From Clostridiales bacterium (GTDB lineage: Bacteria > Bacillota > Clostridia > Oscillospirales > UBA644): a stretch of 13,234 nt of DNA. Both the position numbers and the translations under genes were made by a program. The notes below the pieces were generated by a model. That model searched no databases, was not told the DNA's origin, and saw only the letters and a program-made list of their open reading frames with translations. Location: positions 42,437-55,670 of the forward strand of contig QAKR01000028.1 in NCBI GenBank assembly GCA_003343705.1. Reading direction: 5' to 3'. This document shows, piece by piece, positions 1 through 5,258 of this stretch. How positions within the stretch are numbered: the first letter of the stretch is position 1; the number at the start of each line of letters is the position of its first letter.

Positions 1-49
1 CGGCCTCTTGGTCCCGAACCAAGCGCGCTACCAGCTGCGCTACACCCCG
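1..49 (-). tRNA. tRNA-Pro (anticodon CGG), 5' part only
   Basis: Read on the minus strand, the gene starts at 49 with the acceptor half CGGGGTG, followed by a D-arm and an anticodon arm with stem CTTGG/CCAAG. The seven-base loop TTCGGGA places anticodon CGG, which reads the proline codon CCG. The gene runs off the left edge of the window, so the T-arm and acceptor 3' strand are not visible and CCA encoding cannot be judged. It has its own promoter at 83-111 and a short leader hairpin at 56-76. Confidence 0.93.
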
Positions 50-55
50 ATTAAA

Positions 56-76
56 GTCGAAGAGATTATCTTCAAC
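56..76 (-). other. leader hairpin of the tRNA-Pro precursor
   Basis: On the minus strand GTTGAAGA (76-69) pairs with TCTTCGAC (63-56) across the five-base loop TAATC, with one G-U pair among eight. The predicted transcription start, about 7 nt after the -10 box, falls at the outer edge of this stem, so the RNA would begin with the hairpin. It ends exactly 6 nt before the tRNA 5' end. No T-run follows on either strand, so it is not a terminator. Confidence 0.55.
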
Positions 77-82
77 TGTTAG

Positions 83-111
83 ATTATATCATATTTTTTA
101 TATATTGTCAA
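83..111 (-). promoter_or_regulatory. promoter of tRNA-Pro, full sigma-A consensus
   Basis: On the minus strand TTGACA (111-106) and TATAAT (88-83) are separated by exactly 17 nt, both perfect matches to the housekeeping sigma factor consensus. TGA directly before the -10 box gives an extended -10. Transcription should start near 76, about 27 nt before the tRNA. Confidence 0.88.
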
Positions 112-192
112 GGGCTTTTCGTTGTTAAGGTAAATTGAAAATTGTAAAAATTATGTTAAGTGGTGATATTTCTAAATATAAAATAAAGGTAA

Positions 193-786
193 CTAATTAA
201 TAGTGCTATTAATAACAACTTCGTCAATGCTACGTTTTGGAACATAGTGATTATTTTGTTTGTCACGGTAGTATTTAATATCTTTACTTTCAGATACGGG
301 GATCATTATAATATTTTCATCAGGTTTTCCCAAAGCAACAATTAAAACGGGAACAAGATTTTGGGGAAGGGAAAGGGCTTTAGAAATTTCATCAGGTGTA
401 AAGTTCCCTATCATACAGCCACCGTAACCCATGTCTGTTGCACATAAAAGCATTGTTTGAGCTACTATTCCGACATCTTTATAAAACCGTTCTGGATTTT
501 CTGCTATATTTTTATCGTGGCAGATTACAACAAACGCTGTAGGGTGATGTCCTTCAAAGGGAAGGTCAAGATGTTGAAGCTGACGTGCCCAGCGTGTTAA
601 TGGTTGTATAATATCATTTTGTTCTTCTGTACAAGAGATATAATATTTTAAAGGTTGAATATTTACACTTGACGGGCAAAGACGTGCACAGTCAACTATT
701 TTCAACATTTCTTCACGTGTTATTTTAACATTTTCATCAAAGCCTCTATAGCTTCTGTTCTTTTTTACAAGCTCTAAAAAATTCAT
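193..786 (-). CDS. nitroreductase family protein
   Basis: A 197-residue protein of the FMN-dependent nitroreductase family, which uses NAD(P)H to reduce nitroaromatics, quinones or related electron acceptors in the cytoplasm. Visible family marks are the N-terminal FMN-phosphate-binding RSYRGF (residues 11-16), PSSVNIQP at 38-45 (flavin ring contact region), GYGGCMIG at 120-127, and ALGKPDE at 151-157 near the C-terminus. The length fits the compact single-domain members, which act as dimers. The start at 786 is supported by AAGAGG (800-795) at 8 nt spacing. The natural substrate cannot be told from sequence. It is monocistronic by position: a strong terminator lies upstream at 875-902 and tRNA-Pro with its own promoter lies downstream. 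I see neither a convincing promoter in 787-874 nor a clear terminator in 112-192. Confidence 0.9.
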   Translation of the reverse strand: MNFLELVKKNRSYRGFDENVKITREEMLKIVDCARLCPSSVNIQPLKYYISCTEEQNDIIQPLTRWARQLQHLDLPFEGHHPTAFVVICHDKNIAENPERFYKDVGIVAQTMLLCATDMGYGGCMIGNFTPDEISKALSLPQNLVPVLIVALGKPDENIIMIPVSESKDIKYYRDKQNNHYVPKRSIDEVVINSTIN

Positions 787-874
787 AATATTTACCTCTT
801 CAATTATTAAATAAATACCTAAATAACATGGTTAACTTAAAAGTTTTTCTTCAATATATATAATTGTTGTATAC

Positions 875-902
875 AAAAAGCCCGGAATAGTTCCGGGCTT
901 TT
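875..902 (-). terminator. intrinsic terminator after tRNA-Thr
   Basis: On the minus strand GCCCGGAA (898-891), loop CTA, TTCCGGGC (887-880) and then five T (879-875) form an eight-base-pair GC-rich hairpin with a T-tract. It starts 3 nt after the encoded CCA of tRNA-Thr. The plus strand also shows the hairpin followed by four T, so it may work in both directions. It also insulates the nitroreductase gene from upstream transcription. Confidence 0.9.
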
Positions 903-977
903 GGAGCTGGTAGTCAGAATCGAACTGACGACCTCATCATTACGAGTGATGCGCACTACCGACTGTGCAATACCAGC
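902..977 (-). tRNA. tRNA-Thr (anticodon CGT)
   Basis: A complete 76-nt tRNA on the minus strand. The acceptor stem GCTGGTA (977-971) pairs with TACCAGC (912-906), the discriminator is T, and CCA is encoded at 904-902. The anticodon stem CATCA/TGATG encloses loop CTCGTAA, giving anticodon CGT, which reads the threonine codon ACG. The T-arm GTCAG/CTGAC holds the standard TTCGATT loop. It has its own promoter at 1023-1051, a strong leader hairpin, and a terminator immediately downstream. Confidence 0.96.
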
Positions 978-983
978 ATATAT

Positions 984-1012
984 GCGGCAAGCAGGATGCT
1001 CACCGCTTTTTT
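984..1012. other. strong 10-bp hairpin in the tRNA-Thr leader, with a plus-strand T-run
   Basis: On the minus strand GCGGTGAGCA (1006-997) pairs along its whole length with TGCTTGCCGC (993-984), two pairs being G-U, across the three-base loop TCC. It lies between the promoter and the tRNA and ends exactly 6 nt before the mature 5' end. In the minus direction ATATAT follows, so it should not terminate tRNA transcription. In the plus direction it is followed by six T (1007-1012), the arrangement of an intrinsic terminator, although no plus-strand gene precedes it. Confidence 0.6.
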
Positions 1013-1022
1013 CAGCCAAAAT

Positions 1023-1051
1023 ATTATACCATAGTTTAGTATAAAATGCAA
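1023..1051 (-). promoter_or_regulatory. promoter of tRNA-Thr, extended -10
   Basis: On the minus strand TTGCAT (1051-1046) and TATAAT (1028-1023) are 17 nt apart, and TGG directly precedes the -10 box (extended -10). The -35 box matches four of six consensus bases, weaker than the other promoters in the window. It starts only 8 nt after the peptidase stop codon, so peptidase transcripts run straight into it. Confidence 0.75.
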
Positions 1052-1058
1052 GCCCTTT

Positions 1059-2129
1059 TTATAAAATAATCAAATTTTTTGCACTTGAGGCTAAATCTTC
1101 ACAGCCATCAGGCTTAAGAACTATACAATCTTCAATTCTTACTCCAAACTCACCCGGAAGATAAATTCCAGGTTCTACACTCATAACGACATTCTCCGGA
1201 ATTACCTCGTTGCAGGTAGGTGAAAAGCGAGGATCTTCATGAACCTGTATCCCAAGAGAATGCCCAAGCCCATGTCCGAAATATTCGGCTAAACCTTCAC
1301 GTTCAAAAATATCTGAAGCTATTTTATGCATTTCGCTGCCTATAACACCGGCTTTTGCTGCTTTTATTGCTGCAATTTGTGCTTCAAGAACAAGCTCGTA
1401 TATTTTCTTTTGTTTTTCGGAAATATTACCCACTGCGAAAGTTCTTGTCATATCGCTACAATAATCATTTACTGTTGCACCGTAATCTACTGTTATAAAA
1501 TCACCGTCTTCAACGATTTTATCGGAAGGAACAGCATGGGGCAGGGCAGTGTTTGCTCCAGATGCACATATTATGGAAAACGGCATTTCACCAGAACCGT
1601 TTTTACGCATTTCTACTTCAAGCTCAAAAGCTATCTGTTTTTCTGTTATTCCGTTTTTCCAATTGTTTTTAACATAGTCTAAGATATGAATAAATGCGGA
1701 ATCTGCAATCTTTTGGGCTTGACGCATATATTCAAGTTCATCTTCACTTTTTTGAGCTCGAATTTTATTAATTTTATCATCTGACATTTCAAAGTTTACA
1801 TCAGGTACGGCGCTGAAAAATTTATTAGCTGCAGCGTAATTTACAAATTCACCTTCAAAAAGGATTTTATTAATTCCTTCCGGAAGATGTTTTTTTAGTG
1901 TATCGGCGTGTGTTCCGTCAAACAGTAAAACTTCAAATGTTTTGTCAACCTTTGATTTTGCAGCGGTGATATAACGAAAATCCGTAAAAAACCAAGCTCT
2001 GTCAGTGGTTGCTAAAATCATACCGTTGGATGTATTCATTCCCGTAAAATACCGCCGGTTTTTTGGGCTTTCAATAAGAGCCGCTTCATTTTTTTGCAGA
2101 AGGTTCTGTAAAAGCTTTATTTTGTTCAT
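1059..2129 (-). CDS. M24 family Xaa-Pro peptidase
   Basis: A 356-residue cytoplasmic metallopeptidase that removes N-terminal residues preceding proline or splits Xaa-Pro dipeptides. It has the two-part layout of the family: a creatinase-like N-terminal domain (about 1-125) and a pita-bread catalytic domain (about 130-350). All five metal ligands are visible: D215 in VDYGA, D226 in SDMTR, H290 in GHGLGHSLG, E319 in VEPGIY and E333 in RIEDC. H198 in PHAVPSD is the usual substrate-binding histidine. Length fits the short aminopeptidase/prolidase forms common in Firmicutes; whether it is an aminopeptidase or a dipeptidase cannot be decided here. It begins 4 nt after the yqeG-like gene, with AAGGAAG overlapping the end of that gene as ribosome binding site, so the two are surely cotranscribed. 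No terminator follows before tRNA-Thr. Confidence 0.93.
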   Translation of the reverse strand: MNKIKLLQNLLQKNEAALIESPKNRRYFTGMNTSNGMILATTDRAWFFTDFRYITAAKSKVDKTFEVLLFDGTHADTLKKHLPEGINKILFEGEFVNYAAANKFFSAVPDVNFEMSDDKINKIRAQKSEDELEYMRQAQKIADSAFIHILDYVKNNWKNGITEKQIAFELEVEMRKNGSGEMPFSIICASGANTALPHAVPSDKIVEDGDFITVDYGATVNDYCSDMTRTFAVGNISEKQKKIYELVLEAQIAAIKAAKAGVIGSEMHKIASDIFEREGLAEYFGHGLGHSLGIQVHEDPRFSPTCNEVIPENVVMSVEPGIYLPGEFGVRIEDCIVLKPDGCEDLASSAKNLIIL

Positions 2130-2133
2130 TTTT

Positions 2134-2631
2134 CTAAGCTTCCTTTTTAAATTCTTTTTTATATTTGCCTTCTCTTCGTCGTTTCATTTTAACATACCAC
2201 ATAGACTGATTGCCCATAGGGTCAACTAAAATAGATTTTATCCCTGCGTTGCGGGCTGCTTTAACATCTGTAAAAAGCTGATCGCCTACAAGTGCAACTT
2301 CGTCACGAGGTTTGTTTATAACATCTGCTCCCCGAAGAATTTTAAATGCAAAAGGCTTCATTGCCATGCAGATGTAAGGTACCCCAATTTTACGTGCAAA
2401 CTGGGATGTTCTTGTTTGTGTGTTATTGGAAATTATGCACACAGGTATGTCGTTTTCACTCAACACTTCAAGCCAAGATATAAGTTCATTGTTTATTTCC
2501 TGTTCATTGTGCCCAACTAATGTTTCATCAAGGTCGCAGAGCAGCCCTGTAATTCCGTGCTTTTTTAAAAGCTCCGGTGTTACATCATGGAAAGCTGAGA
2601 GATAAACAGTGGGATATAAATTCTTATTCAT
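2134..2631 (-). CDS. yqeG: YqeG-type HAD-superfamily (IIIA) phosphatase
   Basis: A 165-residue cytoplasmic HAD phosphatase of the YqeG group, related to the eukaryotic phosphatidylglycerophosphate phosphatase family; the bacterial substrate is not settled. Motif I is CDLDETL, with D33 as nucleophile and D35 as general acid. Motif II is S68 in IISNN, motif III is K92 in MKPF, and motif IV is GDQLFTDV with D117 and D122. The C-terminus is strongly basic (RRREGKYKKEFKKEA). The frame is open to an ATG at 2661, but that codon lies inside the rpsU terminator hairpin. The ATG at 2631 gives an N-terminus like known YqeG proteins and has AGAGG (2640-2636) upstream, though only 4 nt away. Transcription must come from the rpsU promoter by read-through, so expression should be a fraction of that of S21. 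Confidence 0.87.
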   Translation of the reverse strand: MNKNLYPTVYLSAFHDVTPELLKKHGITGLLCDLDETLVGHNEQEINNELISWLEVLSENDIPVCIISNNTQTRTSQFARKIGVPYICMAMKPFAFKILRGADVINKPRDEVALVGDQLFTDVKAARNAGIKSILVDPMGNQSMWYVKMKRRREGKYKKEFKKEA

Positions 2632-2643
2632 AATACCTCTTAT

Positions 2644-2672
2644 AAAAAAAGAGACTGCCATAGGACAGTCCC
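2644..2672 (-). terminator. intrinsic terminator after rpsU (partial)
   Basis: On the minus strand GGGACTG (2672-2666) pairs with CAGTCTC (2657-2651), with one G-U pair, and a further CC/GG pairing lies near the top. Seven T follow (2650-2644). It begins 6 nt after the rpsU stop codon and ends only 4 nt before the ribosome binding site of the next gene. It is best read as an attenuating terminator that keeps S21 mRNA abundant and lets some transcripts continue into the phosphatase and peptidase genes. Confidence 0.85.
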
Positions 2673-2678
2673 TGATTT

Positions 2679-2855
2679 TTACTTAAATTTACGTTTACGA
2701 GCTGCCTCGGATTTTTTCTTGCGTTTTACTGACGGCTTTTCGTAGTGTTCACGCTTTCTAAGCTCCGAAAGAACACCTGATTTTGCACATTGCCTTTTGA
2801 AACGACGGAGCGCGTTGTCCAAAGACTCATTCTCTTTCAATTTAATTTCAGACAT
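2679..2855 (-). CDS. rpsU: 30S ribosomal protein S21
   Basis: A 58-residue basic ribosomal protein that joins the small subunit late, near the 3' end of 16S rRNA, and helps initiation on mRNAs. The sequence has the family core (NESLDNALRRFKRQ, then GVLSELRKREHYEKPSVKRK) and ends in a lysine/arginine-rich tail; the length is the usual one for Firmicutes. The frame stays open to an ATG at 2927, but that would add 24 residues absent from the family and would begin inside the -35 box of the promoter. The ATG at 2855 has GGGAGGG (2870-2864) at 8 nt spacing and is the clear start. It has its own full-consensus promoter and a terminator just after the stop, so it should be strongly transcribed as a mostly single-gene message. 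Confidence 0.97.
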   Translation of the reverse strand: MSEIKLKENESLDNALRRFKRQCAKSGVLSELRKREHYEKPSVKRKKKSEAARKRKFK

Positions 2856-2863
2856 TTCAACTA

Positions 2864-2870
2864 CCCTCCC
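2864..2870 (-). promoter_or_regulatory. ribosome binding site of rpsU
   Basis: GGGAGGG on the minus strand, 8 nt before the ATG at 2855. This site decides the rpsU start against the upstream in-frame ATG at 2927. Confidence 0.9.
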
Positions 2871-2898
2871 ATCGTATCTCAATTTAGAATACAAGTAA

Positions 2899-2927
2899 AT
2901 TATACACGATTTTTTATTAATTGTCAA
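2899..2927 (-). promoter_or_regulatory. rpsU: rpsU promoter, full consensus with A/T-tract upstream
   Basis: On the minus strand TTGACA (2927-2922) and TATAAT (2904-2899) are separated by 17 nt. Just upstream, 2930-2945 is a palindrome of T6-A-T-A6 type flanked by one G and one C, resembling an UP element that would contact the RNA polymerase alpha subunits. Predicted start near 2892, giving a leader of about 37 nt. Confidence 0.9.
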
Positions 2928-2959
2928 GTGTTTTTTATAAAAAACCGTACAAATCTTTT

Positions 2960-3892
2960 TTACATTTTTGGGGAATTGTAAAATTCACGGAGAAGTGAAT
3001 TTTCTGAAAGGATAGATGCGTTGAATAAAACAAAGTTATCAAGCCTCTTTGAAAGACTTTGGGCAGTCGTAAAATAGTAACTGCTCTCCGGTACATTATT
3101 TAAAAGTTTTTTTGCCTGTTCTTTAAATAAGCAAGGTTCAAAAGCATATGTGCTGTCAATTCTGAAATCAGCATACTTTGACGACGGCCGTATATACATA
3201 TCCTCACCTTTGCAAACAGCAGGCCACATTTTTAACGTTGATTCTGCTTCAGAACCTCTTGCCCAGCTGTCACGGACCATGCGTCGTACAAGCCGCATCT
3301 GGCGTTTTGTAAGGCATATTCTGTTATCAATGGCAAATCCGCTGTGAGGGCTTGCATATACATTTAAAATCTCATGTTGAGGAAGGCTTTCACGCATTTC
3401 TTCGTTTAACGCATGAATACCTTCAATAATTACAATTCCGTTTTTTTGCATTTTTATATAGGCAGCGTTATCTTTGCGTTCACCTGTTACGAAATCATAT
3501 TCGGGAAGGGAAGTTTCTCCGTTTTTAATAAGTGACATTATGGCTTCACGTATCATTTCTATTTCAAGAGCTTCAACAACTTCGGCATTTCTTTCCCCGT
3601 CAATTATAGGCAGGGTAGAGCGGTTTTTATAAAAATTGTCAAGAGAAACAACGTCCGCATCACGACCTTCGGCAATAAAAACTTCTTTTAACTTAAGTGC
3701 GGTTGTAGTTTTTCCTGAAGCAGAGGGTCCGGCCAGCATTAGAATATGTTTATTTTTAGCTACTTCAACTGCATGTTTAAGCTGCTCGTGATAATGGTGC
3801 TCTGAATATTCCGCAATTTCCTTAGGTGACTGTTCAACCATTTGGTTAATCAAATCAACTTTATAGAAATTTTTTTCGTCTTTGAGTTGCAT
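2960..3892 (-). CDS. uridine-kinase-like nucleoside kinase (P-loop)
   Basis: A 310-residue cytoplasmic P-loop kinase of the uridine kinase/phosphoribulokinase family, expected to phosphorylate a nucleoside such as uridine or cytidine with NTP. Visible motifs are Walker A GPSASGKT (55-62), SLDNFYKN at 83-90 (the family's substrate-binding Asp region), and VIIEGIHALN at 154-163 (second acidic strand). RQMRLVRRMVRD at 197-208 resembles the arginine-rich lid. Clostridial relatives are often longer because of an N-terminal TGS/ThrRS-like domain. Here only about 50 residues precede Walker A, so that domain is absent. The frame is open to 3988, but the ATG at 3892 lies 1 nt after the hemZ stop and has GAGG (3902-3899) at 6 nt spacing. 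It is the last gene of the eight-gene operon; no strong terminator follows. Exact substrate is uncertain. Confidence 0.85.
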   Translation of the reverse strand: MQLKDEKNFYKVDLINQMVEQSPKEIAEYSEHHYHEQLKHAVEVAKNKHILMLAGPSASGKTTTALKLKEVFIAEGRDADVVSLDNFYKNRSTLPIIDGERNAEVVEALEIEMIREAIMSLIKNGETSLPEYDFVTGERKDNAAYIKMQKNGIVIIEGIHALNEEMRESLPQHEILNVYASPHSGFAIDNRICLTKRQMRLVRRMVRDSWARGSEAESTLKMWPAVCKGEDMYIRPSSKYADFRIDSTYAFEPCLFKEQAKKLLNNVPESSYYFTTAQSLSKRLDNFVLFNASILSENSLLREFYNSPKM

Positions 3893-3893
3893 T

Positions 3894-5258
3894 TTATACC
3901 TCATTAATATAATTGTATACAAATTTTGTGCCGCTATATCTCTTGAAATCTTTTTTTCCAACATCAAGTTTTGTTGTTGCGTTTGCACCGGCGGCGATTA
4001 TCTGTTGTAAATCATCCATCATATACACATTATAAAAACATTGTTTACCGGGTTTTGCGAATCCTACGTTTTCACAATTTCCAACTGTGTTTTTTTGACG
4101 GTAAAGATAATAAGGAAGATATTCGTTTTGTTCGCAAAGACTTTCCGCTGTCCTTATCATTTCTGTTGCATAAACAGCATGTTCATGGGGATTTACTTCG
4201 TCTTCAAGTGCAAAGTCTGACGCCCGTTTAAGATAAAGTGTGTGAACCGTGAGATTTTGCGGAGATAATCCGATAATGCGGCTTAGTGATTTTTCAAAAG
4301 TCTCAGGGGTGTCAAGAGGCAAACCAGCAATTAAATCAACGTTTACGTCAAACATAGGTGCAGCTAATTCATATGCATTGAAAAAATCTTTAACTGTATG
4401 TTTTCTTCCTATTCTTTCTAAAACGTTTTCGTTTAAAGTTTGTGGGTTTACACTTATTCTGTTCACTCCGAAGCTTTTTATTACATCAAGTTTTTCTTTT
4501 GTTATTGTGTCCGGTCTTCCTGCTTCAACAGTGTATTCTAAAAGACAAGACAAATCAAGTGAGTTTTGAATTTTTAAAAGCAGTTTCCTAAGCAGTTCGG
4601 GTGAAAGAACTGTTGGTGTTCCTCCTCCTATATATACAGTAGTAACCGATAAGTTGTTTTCTTTAATGAATTTTGCTTTTTGATCAATTTCATCGCAAAG
4701 CTTGTTAATATACGGTTCAATAAACTTACTTTCGTTTTGTGTTGAAGATGAGACAAAAGAACAATATCTGCATCGTGTAGGACAAAAAGGAACAGAAACG
4801 TAAAACCCGACGTCGTTGCTTTTCATTACATCGAGTATCGGGCGGCGGTTTTTTATAACGCTATCGCAAAGGTCTATCTTTTGAGGTAAAACTAAATATT
4901 CATTTTCAAAGATATTATGAGCTTCATCTCCGTATTTTTCTTTAAGCCTATTATAAAATACTGCGGGTTTAATGCCTGTCATTATTCCCCACGGAGATGA
5001 ACGTCCTGTAGCTTTTTGCAAACAAAGATAAACAGCTTTTTTAACTGCAAATCGTTCTGTATCAAATTTTTCGGATAGTATTTGTTTTGCTGAAAACTGT
5101 AAGTTGTTTTCGTAAAAAACTGCTTCCACTTCAGCTTTTGTAAGAGTAACGGTTAGATTTCTTCCGGTGTCTGACGAAAAATTTTCAAGGGGGAAAAACG
5201 TCTGACAAAGGCTTTGAACATCATAACGTAGCTCTGTTCCGTTTAAAGTGACAAACAT
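3894..5258 (-). CDS. hemZ: HemZ-type radical SAM protein (coproporphyrinogen dehydrogenase-like)
   Basis: A 454-residue cytoplasmic radical SAM enzyme. The 4Fe-4S/SAM cluster motif is FCPTRCRYCSF with C159, C163 and C166, followed by the SAM-binding GGGTPT (211-216) and later strands EAGRPD, SVNPQT and DLIAGLP. The N-terminal part (about 1-150) contains PWGIMTGIKP (89-98), a hallmark of the HemZ subgroup rather than HemN or HemW. The family name implies oxygen-independent oxidation of coproporphyrinogen III, but many clostridia carry hemZ without an evident haem pathway, so the real reaction here is open. The ATG at 5258 overlaps the end of the SGNH gene by 16 nt and I see no Shine-Dalgarno sequence before it. 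Translation probably depends on ribosomes finishing the upstream gene. The next in-frame Met is residue 93, too far in to be the start. Confidence 0.88.
   Translation of the reverse strand: MFVTLNGTELRYDVQSLCQTFFPLENFSSDTGRNLTVTLTKAEVEAVFYENNLQFSAKQILSEKFDTERFAVKKAVYLCLQKATGRSSPWGIMTGIKPAVFYNRLKEKYGDEAHNIFENEYLVLPQKIDLCDSVIKNRRPILDVMKSNDVGFYVSVPFCPTRCRYCSFVSSSTQNESKFIEPYINKLCDEIDQKAKFIKENNLSVTTVYIGGGTPTVLSPELLRKLLLKIQNSLDLSCLLEYTVEAGRPDTITKEKLDVIKSFGVNRISVNPQTLNENVLERIGRKHTVKDFFNAYELAAPMFDVNVDLIAGLPLDTPETFEKSLSRIIGLSPQNLTVHTLYLKRASDFALEDEVNPHEHAVYATEMIRTAESLCEQNEYLPYYLYRQKNTVGNCENVGFAKPGKQCFYNVYMMDDLQQIIAAGANATTKLDVGKKDFKRYSGTKFVYNYINEV
3899..3902 (-). promoter_or_regulatory. ribosome binding site of the nucleoside kinase
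   Basis: GAGG on the minus strand, 6 nt before the ATG at 3892 and lying inside the last codons of hemZ. It supports the short form of the kinase over longer in-frame starts at 3904 or 3988 that would overlap hemZ. Confidence 0.65.

Noticed and set aside
167..180. Small A/T inverted repeat downstream of the nitroreductase gene
   Set aside because: Six A/T pairs with a two-base loop and no T-tract; too weak to call a terminator.
787..874. Possible promoter for the nitroreductase gene
   Set aside because: Several TTGAAG- and TATTTA-like hexamers occur but none with good matches at 16-18 nt spacing; in A/T-rich sequence this is expected by chance.
837..1019. Minus-strand open frame of 60 codons
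   Set aside because: It runs through the tRNA-Thr gene, its leader hairpin and its terminator; it is a translation of stable RNA DNA and has no family resemblance.
2856..2927. N-terminal extension of S21 to an ATG at 2927
   Set aside because: The extension covers the rpsU promoter and ribosome binding site and is absent from the S21 family.
2930..2945. A/T palindrome as a terminator of the eight-gene operon
   Set aside because: No GC-rich stem; the T6 run is part of the palindrome itself. Its position just before the rpsU -35 box fits an UP element better.
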